Shown one piece after another: positions 55,701 to 61,991 of a stretch of 64,000 bases of DNA. Position 1 is the stretch's first letter, and each line of letters opens with the position of its first letter. Under the pieces are notes generated by a model, which saw only the letters and a list, made by a program, of their open reading frames with translations, ran no database searches and was not told the origin of the DNA. The DNA lies in NCBI GenBank assembly GCA_964390905.1, contig CAYMLO010000015.1:1-64000 (forward strand). The letters run 5' to 3'. A program made the translations under genes and the position numbers. Source of the DNA: JAFGLZ01 sp964390905. GTDB lineage: Bacteria; Planctomycetota; Phycisphaerae; UBA1845; JAFGLZ01.

Positions 55701-56542
55701 AAATCGGCGCTGTTGCCCCGCCTGCAGAAAGGCAGGATCACCACGTGGGCACCGAGTGACGCCGCGAGCTCCCCCACGCTACGCGCCAACAAGCTCAACC
55801 GACCCGCCGTGACGGACGCAAACGGACGGACCGACACGCCGATCAGAGGCACCTGTCCTTCCGGTACACCGCACGACCTCAGTACTGCCCGGCCTTCATC
55901 GTCGTCGGGCGCCAACGAGAAGGCCGGGTCCGCGCTCGTCGTGACGGGAACGGACACCTGGAGATCACGCAAGAGCTTCGCTGAATACCTGTCCCGGACG
56001 GTGATGACGGCAGCTTGGTCGAAGACGTAACGGACCATCCGCCGGGCTTCAGGCGTCACCAACGGACCCACGCCTTGGGCGTATACCGCCACCGGCACGT
56101 CGCACAGGCAAGCCAGCAAGGGCAGTCGCAGGTAGTAGGGCAACCCGCCCCAGGCGTCGTCCAACACGTCCGCCGGCCGCGTGAGCCAGTAGTCGTTGCA
56201 CAGCCCCCCGCCGCCGAAGACCAACAGGTCGGCCTGTGACAGCAAGGCCGATTGACCGTGCAGGTCGTGTCGGTCGATCGCCCTGACCGGATGAACGCGC
56301 TCGGTCTCGCCGGGGTCCTGCGAGACAACCATCAGCTCCACGTCTTTGAACCGGCCACGGAAATCGGCCACCATAGCGGCCAGAATGGCCTCGTCGCCGA
56401 CATTGCCCGCACCGTAGAAACCGTGGACCAGGACGCGCGGCGGCGATCCGCTTCCCGCCGAACTTGCGCCCGCCCTCGGAGCCCGCGCCTTCGACGCAGT
56501 GGCTTCTCGAGATCGGCTGGGAGACTTGGCTGGCCGAGCCAC
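52748..56542 (-). CDS. Pyruvyltransferase / coiled-coil / glycosyltransferase fusion protein
   Basis: A 1264-residue cytoplasmic fusion. Residues about 35-390 are a CsaB-type polysaccharide pyruvyltransferase: RVLVHGFYGAGNVGDEAILA, ADLLVFGGGGLCNDYWLTRP, VAVYAQGVGPLVTPEARRMV, IGVSVRPFASV and MDYMLAMRYHACIFAICQHV with the conserved R-H. Residues about 437-790 are an unbroken heptad-rich coiled coil (QLEEAQEQLAKVRGQLVGTQ onward). SPTWQLLNRLHNS closes it, as in other surface-glycan enzymes. Residues about 880-1255 form a GT4-like domain (KLTVGYFGYLAQAWFDWKMV, VGIVPFKPTTLSKGADPIKV, YEYLTLGLPVVTTDIPHLRD). The GTG at 56542 has TAGGAGAAGG upstream. The coil may set distances between active sites. Confidence 0.88.
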   Translation of the reverse strand: MARPAKSPSRSREATASKARAPRAGASSAGSGSPPRVLVHGFYGAGNVGDEAILAAMVADFRGRFKDVELMVVSQDPGETERVHPVRAIDRHDLHGQSALLSQADLLVFGGGGLCNDYWLTRPADVLDDAWGGLPYYLRLPLLACLCDVPVAVYAQGVGPLVTPEARRMVRYVFDQAAVITVRDRYSAKLLRDLQVSVPVTTSADPAFSLAPDDDEGRAVLRSCGVPEGQVPLIGVSVRPFASVTAGRLSLLARSVGELAASLGAHVVILPFCRRGNSADFDCSRAFAGALPENVASTIVEAELTPRGMLGAIGEMDYMLAMRYHACIFAICQHVPFTAVSYDPKVDSLLAETGIEELAPLNPNALDRELVIAKREQVWNARDGIGRALARASDRLRARVPRTGDEICKLLEQSPRRLGPAASRGSGALWVPDVHRKSVRAQLEEAQEQLAKVRGQLVGTQAQLARGREEMAEVRRQADTTGKQREQLLSEARQAVKEADEKLNVLREEKTLLQSELGQVERRVAEVRRALEQADQTLNDLRSERSKLQERYRKAELQAAKAEAQVEGAKLAIEELGRRAEAAEARAKNAEGQRDQLQDRLRQHEQRLEDVGQALKKADETLNTLRSERDELRRDLREAKRQIQAAEAATEAAQKQRSDLEQSLTGELRTARRQAEAANTERTRLEMRLSERDREFQRSAKAADDRADALRSEQERLGRELEEARRQIQAAATQAKVAQKRQAEIEAQLNQRGKELTEAKQNVERLRKEGEALDRKYRFADERARDVAEQLQQLWDSPTWQLLNRLHNSRVIGGTWRLVKRAVPVRAKESVKRRIRKSSDQRADPVVAEPPTREAPGTVGPQAEKASGPDAQSTKPAPPKPRTTGQVIRDLGEFLDRVEQSDRPDLVVFVAGVKYVQSEGQRVTQIVREFIRNDVPVLLLYFRWQSEYQQAVPVSDEPLFFQLPMDLFEAHKKVVLAYPFRSSLRRTCVLEFPHPWTFQWVNEFNAAGWRTVYDIIDDWEEFHEAGKAIWYEPAVEQYLCANASAVAAIVPLLAEKARGWVPDLEVATVPNGVSPDSFDMSLPPKPLPRGKLTVGYFGYLAQAWFDWKMVAKIAAGRPDWIFHIVGYGEKIPVKLTDNVHLLGKVPHHLLYSYAQNWDVGIVPFKPTTLSKGADPIKVYEYLTLGLPVVTTDIPHLRDYPGVYVAESTEEFDRYLGVAGTGGKLGSDVRSFLEKCTWYRRGLALLEAAHRGRCERVLAAGGASR

Positions 56543-56645
56543 GTCCTTCTCCTACGGAACTCGATACGCGTCCAGACTCGGCGCCCCCTGCGTGAATGGA
56601 ATCCCGACAGATACGACAAGCTACCGCCGCCCATTCCCGCCGTCA
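56209..56645. repeat. Direct repeat, copy A (start and upstream region of the giant fusion gene)
   Basis: About 437 bases, repeated in the same orientation at 61431-61868. It covers the first roughly 110 codons of the pyruvyltransferase fusion plus about 100 bases upstream. The segment 56402-56630 is essentially identical in both copies, while the part deeper in the gene differs at about one base in ten, suggesting a recent conversion tract over an older duplication. Confidence 0.9.
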
Positions 56646-56707
56646 AGGACACGATGATCGCTGGGTGCATGAGGAATCGCTGAATCGCTGCTGCAACGCC
56701 CGCTTTC

Positions 56708-56736
56708 TTGAGTTTATTTTACTCGGGTAGTATAAT
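56708..56736 (+). promoter_or_regulatory. Strong sigma-70-like promoter for the GT2-FrhB-pyruvyltransferase operon
   Basis: TTGAGT at 56708-56713 and TATAAT at 56731-56736 are separated by exactly 17 bases in a conspicuous AT-rich island (TTTATTTTACTC) of a GC-rich genome. It lies about 130 bases upstream of the GT2 start and between divergent genes, so it likely drives the 56.8-61.2 kb operon. Confidence 0.65.
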
Positions 56737-56864
56737 ACCTATACCTACGCACTTTTTCAGAGCTGGCGGCGTTGCAGCGCCTATCTCTGATCAGGGAGGT
56801 CACCACTGATGACTGTGTCGCTGCCAGGCTCACACGGTGTGGTCAGAATCCTGAAGCCGAAACC

Positions 56865-57740
56865 ATGGCCATCCAGACAAGCTCGGTTAGCGTCGTCATA
56901 CCAGCTTTGAACGAAGGCGCCATCATCGGCCGAGTGGTGCGCGATATCATCTCGCGATTTGCCGAAATTGAAGTAATTGTCGTGAACGACGGATCATCGG
57001 ACGACACAGCTGAAAAGGCAGCGATGGCCGGCGCGCAAGTCATCAGCCATTACCAAGTCCTGGGCTACGGTGCTGCGCTTCGAACAGGCACGGAGGCCGC
57101 CACGCGCCACTACGTGCTGTTCTGCGACGGCGACGGTCAGCACAGGATCGAGGACATCGGTCGTCTGATCGCCGAGTGCGAAGGTTACGACATGGTCGTC
57201 GGCCAGCGAACCGCGACCTCCCACACCGCCTTGAGTCGCCGCCCTGGCAAGCTGCTGCTGCGATGGTTCGCGGATTTCCTGGCCGGTGAGAGGATCCCCG
57301 ACATCAACTCCGGACTGAGGATCTTTAGGCGAGACGTGCTGCTTCGCTACATCCACCTCATGCCGCAAGGGTTCAGCTTCTCGACGACCAGCACCTTCGC
57401 CATGCTGAAGTCTCACCGGAGAATCAAATATGTCCCCATCACCGTCAAGCCCCGGGTGGGCGAGAGCACAGTGCGCCAATGGCGCCATGGTCCGATCACG
57501 CTGATGCTCATACTGCGGATCACCGTGTTGTTCGAGCCGTTGAAGGTGTTTCTGGCCCTCGCGGGGCTGCTCCTTGCGCTATGCATCTTGAGCGTCATCA
57601 TCAACCAGGTTTGGGGGCAAGGACGGGGCATCGCGGATACGACCGTGCTGCTGTTCGTCTCGTCGCTGCTGGTTTTCCTGTTTGGCCTGCTGTGCGATCA
57701 GGTCTCGGCCATGCGGCGGGACTACCGACCACAGCAGTAG
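56865..57740 (+). CDS. Glycosyltransferase family 2 (dolichyl/undecaprenyl-phosphate sugar synthase type)
   Basis: A 291-residue membrane-linked GT-A enzyme. The catalytic domain has SVVIPALNEGAIIGRVVRDI, VIVVNDGSSDDTAEKA, VLGYGAALRTGTEAATRHYV, the metal-binding LFCDGDGQHRIEDI and DMVVGQRTATSHTALSRR. ERIPDINSGLRIFRRDVLLR is typical of the DPM1-like group. Two C-terminal hydrophobic segments (VFLALAGLLLALCILSVII and TVLLFVSSLLVFLFGLLC) anchor it. It is preceded by a good promoter and starts the plus-strand operon. It probably loads a sugar onto a lipid phosphate or extends a lipid-linked glycan. Confidence 0.92.
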   Translation: MAIQTSSVSVVIPALNEGAIIGRVVRDIISRFAEIEVIVVNDGSSDDTAEKAAMAGAQVISHYQVLGYGAALRTGTEAATRHYVLFCDGDGQHRIEDIGRLIAECEGYDMVVGQRTATSHTALSRRPGKLLLRWFADFLAGERIPDINSGLRIFRRDVLLRYIHLMPQGFSFSTTSTFAMLKSHRRIKYVPITVKPRVGESTVRQWRHGPITLMLILRITVLFEPLKVFLALAGLLLALCILSVIINQVWGQGRGIADTTVLLFVSSLLVFLFGLLCDQVSAMRRDYRPQQ

Positions 57741-57840
57741 CATCGAGATGGGGGGCTCACATGCGAAGCGCCGGGTGACTCGTGAATGAGATCGGTCTCT
57801 CGCATGAGGTCAGGAAGTGCCTGGCGGGAGGAAGACAGCC

Positions 57841-58893
57841 GTGGGCGCCGTCGCACCTGAAGTCGCCTTGGGCGAGCTCTACGTCGGATATGCTGCGGAT
57901 CCGGACATCCGCTCCGTGGCCTCCTCCGGCGGGGTCGTCTCGGGCGTGCTGACCCATCTGCTCGAACGGCACCTCATTGACGCAGCCTTGGTCTCCCGAA
58001 TCACCTCGGTCGACGGGAGGGTCTGCGGCGTCACCGAGCTGGCCCGAACGAAGCAGCAGGTCCTCGATCACGCGGGCAGCTCCTACATCGATACGCCGGT
58101 GGTCAACCGCGTCAAGGCGTTGAGGGACATTCCCGGCAAGGTTGCCGTGGTCGCTCTGCCCTGCCAGGCGCGGCTTCTCAAGAGACTGCTAGCCCGGGAC
58201 GGCGCTCTGCGGCAAAAGGTCGCACTCGTCATCGGGCTGTTCTGTCGCGGCACGGTCACGCGGCAGTTCTACGAGGACATTTTCGGGCGATACGGCATCG
58301 ATCAAGCAGCCGTCGAATCGGTCAAGGTCGATAGAGGTCATCTAAAGGGCATGGTTTATGTGCGTCTTCGAGACCAGCAAGAAAGGGCGATCCCGTTCGC
58401 AACGTTGAACGCCTACCGCATGGCCGGGGTACACGCCAAGCGATACTGCCTATGGTGCGACGAACACCTCAGCGAACAGGCAGATCTATCGGTGGGAGAC
58501 ATCTTCACGAAGGAGTTCAAGCGGCGCCCGATCAAACACTCGGCCTTCATCTGCCGCAGCGAGACGGCGGCCGACGTCGTCGCCCAGATGCAGTGCGACG
58601 GGCTCCTCGAGCTGGAGCTCTTCGGAATCGATCGATACAGGCGGACGTTCTCGAGGCTGGAACGCTACAGCAATGACCTCAGACCGCGACGCGTCGCCGC
58701 GCGGCTCACCGGTTTCAAGCCCGTCGGACCGCCGAGCTGGCGGGTCAATCCCGCACACTGCCTGGCCTGGACGCTCTTCATGCTCAACCGTCGCCTGACC
58801 GGGTCTGACGCTGGACGGCGATTGGTGTATGGGCTACCATCGTCTCTGATCTCCCTCGTGTCCTTGTCCATAAAGGCACTCTCCAGGATCTAG
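57841..58893 (+). CDS. FrhB/FdhB-family (coenzyme F420 hydrogenase beta subunit-like) protein
   Basis: A 350-residue iron-sulfur flavoprotein-like enzyme. FrhB features are SVASSGGVVSGVLTHLLE near the N-terminus, GKVAVVALPCQARLLKRLLA, LVIGLFCRGTVTRQFYEDIF and the cluster-binding RYCLWCDEHLSEQADLSVGD. The GTG at 57841 has GGAGGA eight bases upstream; an earlier GTG at 57817 is possible. Homologues recur in exopolysaccharide clusters next to pyruvyltransferase genes, exactly as here, and are thought to act as redox enzymes on glycan intermediates, not in methanogenesis. The ends of the protein are longer than in the core family. Confidence 0.88.
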   Translation: MGAVAPEVALGELYVGYAADPDIRSVASSGGVVSGVLTHLLERHLIDAALVSRITSVDGRVCGVTELARTKQQVLDHAGSSYIDTPVVNRVKALRDIPGKVAVVALPCQARLLKRLLARDGALRQKVALVIGLFCRGTVTRQFYEDIFGRYGIDQAAVESVKVDRGHLKGMVYVRLRDQQERAIPFATLNAYRMAGVHAKRYCLWCDEHLSEQADLSVGDIFTKEFKRRPIKHSAFICRSETAADVVAQMQCDGLLELELFGIDRYRRTFSRLERYSNDLRPRRVAARLTGFKPVGPPSWRVNPAHCLAWTLFMLNRRLTGSDAGRRLVYGLPSSLISLVSLSIKALSRI

Positions 58894-58933
58894 CGGCCCG
58901 GCGACTCACCACCGCGCGTTGGGGCATTAGGCA

Positions 58934-60229
58934 ATGAGCAGCACGCGACAGCCCGTCTTCAGTGCCTTCGCGGTGTCGAGAACAGGCAACCGTGGCGCGG
59001 TCTCGATGCTCGAAAGCGCGATCGATCACCTGACGGCTGAGCCCTACTGCGGCATCGTCAACGTCTTTACGGTCTACCCCAAACGAGACCGAAGCATCCC
59101 GCAAACGCCGAACGTCAAGCTGTTCAGCGGAACGCCTGCGAATCTTGCCTTCAAGCTCTTCCCGCTCTGCTGCCTGCATCGGTTGGTGCAGGCCCTGCAC
59201 CTGCCCGTCCCGCGCCGGATCTGGGGCAAAGAGATGGCCGCCCTGCTCGACACCGACGTTTGCCTGCTGATCGGCGGGACGACCTTTACCGACGAGCAGG
59301 TCCTAAAGGTCATCTACAACGTCGCGTGCGCCCTGCCTGCGCTGCTGCTGGGCACGCAGGCGATGATGTACTCGCAGACCATCGGTCCGTTCAGGAACTG
59401 GTTCAATCGGCTCTGTGCCAGATTCTGCCTGTCGCGGATGGCCGCCATCGTGCCCCGCGGCGACGGCAGTCTCAAACAGGTACACGAGCTTGGCTTCACC
59501 GAGGCCGTCTCCTACGCCGATTCCGCCTTCACCCTGAAGGTCTCCGAACAGACCAAGTCACGTATCCGGAGCAAGTATGCTCCCCTGCTCAAGGGCAAAA
59601 CCGTCGTCGGCGTTTCGGTCAACTCCATCGTCGAGCGCAAGTGCCGCAAGCGGAGCATCGACCACAATGGCATCTGGGCAGACTTCATTACGTACCTCCA
59701 CCGGAAGGGCTACTTCGTTCTGCTGATCCCGCACAGCATGCGGCGGGGCGCCAAGAGCCGCCACAACAATGACCTGATGACCCTCGGCGAGATCCTGCGG
59801 CGATTGCCGTCGAGGGACGCTCTTCACGTCGTCGATGAGCCGTATGACTGCAAGGAACTGCGCGTCGTCGTCGGGTTGGCGGACTACTACGTTGCCTCCA
59901 GGTTCCACGCCATGATCTCGGCGTTGTGCACGAAAACCCCCGTCTTCGTGATGGGATGGGGTCTGCACAAGTACCTGGAGGTCCTCGGGCAGTTCGGTCT
60001 GGACGCCTATGGCCGCGACGCGCCGAACGACATGTGCCTGGACGCATTGATCCAGGGGTTCGAGTCCGTCGTGCGCGAGGCAGACGGCATTCGTCAGAAG
60101 ATGGCAGCCGGCCTTGCAGCCGTACGGGAATCGTCGATGCATAACCACCTGACAGCCGCGCGATTGGCCCGGCAAGCGATGTCCGACGCGGAGAGGCACC
60201 CCATCAACTGGCCGCCACCACGACGATAG
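58934..60229 (+). CDS. Polysaccharide pyruvyl transferase family protein
   Basis: A 431-residue CsaB/WcaK-like enzyme that would add a pyruvate ketal, or act as a related GT-B transferase, on the exported glycan. Family elements are AVSRTGNRGAVSMLESAIDH, DVCLLIGGTTFTDEQVLKVI, AMMYSQTIGPFRNWFNRLCA, AAIVPRGDGSLKQVHELGF, VVGVSVNSIVERK and VGLADYYVASRFHAMISALC with the conserved R-H. It is only distantly similar to the N-terminal domain of the giant fusion, so the two are not recent duplicates. The gene is seven bases before the next one. Confidence 0.9.
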   Translation: MSSTRQPVFSAFAVSRTGNRGAVSMLESAIDHLTAEPYCGIVNVFTVYPKRDRSIPQTPNVKLFSGTPANLAFKLFPLCCLHRLVQALHLPVPRRIWGKEMAALLDTDVCLLIGGTTFTDEQVLKVIYNVACALPALLLGTQAMMYSQTIGPFRNWFNRLCARFCLSRMAAIVPRGDGSLKQVHELGFTEAVSYADSAFTLKVSEQTKSRIRSKYAPLLKGKTVVGVSVNSIVERKCRKRSIDHNGIWADFITYLHRKGYFVLLIPHSMRRGAKSRHNNDLMTLGEILRRLPSRDALHVVDEPYDCKELRVVVGLADYYVASRFHAMISALCTKTPVFVMGWGLHKYLEVLGQFGLDAYGRDAPNDMCLDALIQGFESVVREADGIRQKMAAGLAAVRESSMHNHLTAARLARQAMSDAERHPINWPPPRR

Positions 60230-60236
60230 ACCGACC

Positions 60237-61223
60237 ATGCAGATCGAACGTGCCGTCAAGCAGAGCGCTGCCCGGAAAACCGCCAAGGTCCTCGTGAAGG
60301 TCGTCCTCCTGGGCCTCATCGCCAGCTTCTGGTACGCGTACGTGCGGCGGCATTGGCACGACCTGCGGCTCTCTGATTGGCATCTTGGCTGGGCTGCGAT
60401 CTTGCTCGCCTGTCTGGTGACCTCCCTCGGGTACGTCCTTCGAGGCGTGCTGTGGTCTCCGTTGCGCTACGAGCTGATCGGGCAACGGATGGGGCTCCTG
60501 GAGGCCTTTCGGGTTTCGGCGCTTGCCTGGAGTGGACGCTATCTGCCCGGCAAGATCTGGTCGCTGGCGGGCAAGGCCTACCTGTCTGCGAACGGCAAAG
60601 ACCAGTTGGCCGTGAATGCCGTTGCCGTCAGCGTGGACATCCTCTGGTTTCAGGTCAGCGGGATCCTCCTTGGCGGGACAGTGCTCCTGACCTGCGCCGA
60701 ACTGTCGGCCTTTCTGGACCATTTCGGCCTGCCGTTCGTCCTGGTCGCCCTTGGCGGGCTAATGGCCTGCCATCCGCGGATCTTCTGTCCTCTGGTCAAC
60801 CGCATCCTCAGACAGCTCCGGCAACCGGAACTGCCCCGAAGGCCCCGCTATGGGGTTATGCTGCTAATGCTCGTCAGCAACATGCTGACCTTTACGCTCT
60901 GGACCGGTGGCTGGGCCATCATCGCCCATGCGGTCTGCGACGTGGGGCTCTCGGCGTTCCCTGTCCTGGTCGGGCTCTTCGCGGTGGCCTGGGTCTGCGG
61001 ATTCCTGGCGGTCTTCGCCCCGGCGGGCATCGGCGTGCGCGACGCTATCCTTGCCCTCGGCCTTCAAGGGATTCTAGCCCTTGACCCGTCGAACGTCGTC
61101 CTTCTGGTCGTGGCAAGTCGGCTGCTGTCGACGGCAGTCGAGTTGGTCTGCCTTGTCTTGGCCCTCGTCGTACCGCGGATCGCAGGCCTCCTCGCCCCCC
61201 CACAACACGACCCCGGCACGTAG
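60237..61223 (+). CDS. Lysylphosphatidylglycerol synthase TM-region (UPF0104/AglD-like) membrane protein
   Basis: A 328-residue polytopic membrane protein of the LPG_synthase_TM family. Signatures include GWAAILLACLVTSLGYVLRG near helix 2, LEAFRVSALAWSGRYLPGKI with the family's RYLPGK motif, WSLAGKAYLS, and late helices LVGLFAVAWVCGFLAVFAPA with GIGVRDAILA. Proteins of this family lack the aminoacyltransferase domain when they stand alone and are considered lipid or lipid-linked glycan flippase-like. As the last gene of the plus-strand operon it may handle the lipid-linked precursor. Confidence 0.88.
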   Translation: MQIERAVKQSAARKTAKVLVKVVLLGLIASFWYAYVRRHWHDLRLSDWHLGWAAILLACLVTSLGYVLRGVLWSPLRYELIGQRMGLLEAFRVSALAWSGRYLPGKIWSLAGKAYLSANGKDQLAVNAVAVSVDILWFQVSGILLGGTVLLTCAELSAFLDHFGLPFVLVALGGLMACHPRIFCPLVNRILRQLRQPELPRRPRYGVMLLMLVSNMLTFTLWTGGWAIIAHAVCDVGLSAFPVLVGLFAVAWVCGFLAVFAPAGIGVRDAILALGLQGILALDPSNVVLLVVASRLLSTAVELVCLVLALVVPRIAGLLAPPQHDPGT

Positions 61224-61396
61224 GGGCCTTCCGTCACCCACCTAGCCCAAGCCAGGAGCCCCTCCGAGTAAGGCTTCCAGAACGGCGACCCATCTCCTCC
61301 TGGCTCAAGATAGGCCACCTCGCCGGTGGCCTCGCTGTATGAACTTCGCAGCATCCCACCAAACCGGCATCCGAGTCAAAGGCCTCATCGATGGCC

Positions 61397-61765
61397 TCAA
61401 GCCGCTCTCGCCCACCTTCGATACTGCTCACCGCCGCCGAAAACCAACAGGTCGGCCTGTGACAGCAGGGCAGATTGGCCGTGTAAACCGTGCCGGTCGA
61501 TGGCGCGAACCGGATGCGTGCGCTCCGTCTCGCCAGGATCCTGCGAGACAACCATCAGCTCCACGTCTTCGAACCGGCCATGGAAATCGGCCACCATAGC
61601 GGCCAGAATGGCCTCGTCACCGAGATTGCCCGCACCGTAGAAACCGTGGACCAGGACGCGCGGCGGCGATCCGCTTCCCGCCGAACTTGCGCCCGCCCTC
61701 GGAGCCCGCGCCTTCGACGCAGTGGCTTCTCGAGATCGGCTGGGAGACTTGGCTGGCCGAGCCAC
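61397..61765 (-). pseudogene. Truncated duplicate of the pyruvyltransferase fusion gene
   Basis: From a GTG at 61765 with the same TAGGAGAAGG site, the frame encodes about 111 residues nearly identical to the start of the protein at 52748-56542 (RVLVHGFYGAGNLGDEAILA, ADLLVFGGG), then runs into unrelated sequence (EQYRRWARAA) and stops. The active-site half of the domain is missing. The 200 bases downstream (61224-61396) have no recognisable gene, although a minus-strand stretch with SYSEATGEVAYLEPGGDGSP could be a further gene scrap. The product, if made, would be non-functional. Confidence 0.85.
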
Positions 61766-61868
61766 GTCCTTCTCCTACGGAACTCGATACGCGTCCAGAC
61801 TCGGCGCCCCCTGCGTGAATGGAATCCCGACAGATACGACAAGCTACCGCCGCTCATTCCCCCCGTCG
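61431..61868. repeat. Direct repeat, copy B
   Basis: Second copy of the 437-base repeat found at 56209-56645, in the same orientation. Copy B ends abruptly at about 61431 within the GGGG loop of the pyruvyltransferase domain, after which the sequence is unrelated. The two copies bracket the GT2-FrhB-pyruvyltransferase-flippase operon. Confidence 0.9.
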
Positions 61869-61952
61869 AGAACGCAGCGATGACTCAAAGAGAATAGCCG
61901 TTCGTCTGGGGAGCTCTATCCAATCCCAACACTGACCGCGTACGGTCCTACC

Positions 61953-61973
61953 TGTCCCCGATGCGTGGGGACA
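61953..61973. terminator. Hairpin downstream of the polysaccharide lyase gene
   Basis: TGTCCCC and GGGGACA form a seven-base-pair perfect stem with a seven-base loop about 20 bases after the lyase stop at 61992. No clear U-run follows on the minus strand, so terminator function is tentative. Confidence 0.4.
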
Positions 61974-61991
61974 AGCCCCCACGCCCGCCGA

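Noticed and set aside
61224..61430. Possible extra gene between the flippase-like gene and the truncated duplicate
   Set aside because: Short minus-strand frames exist but none shows a family motif or plausible start; at most a gene scrap.
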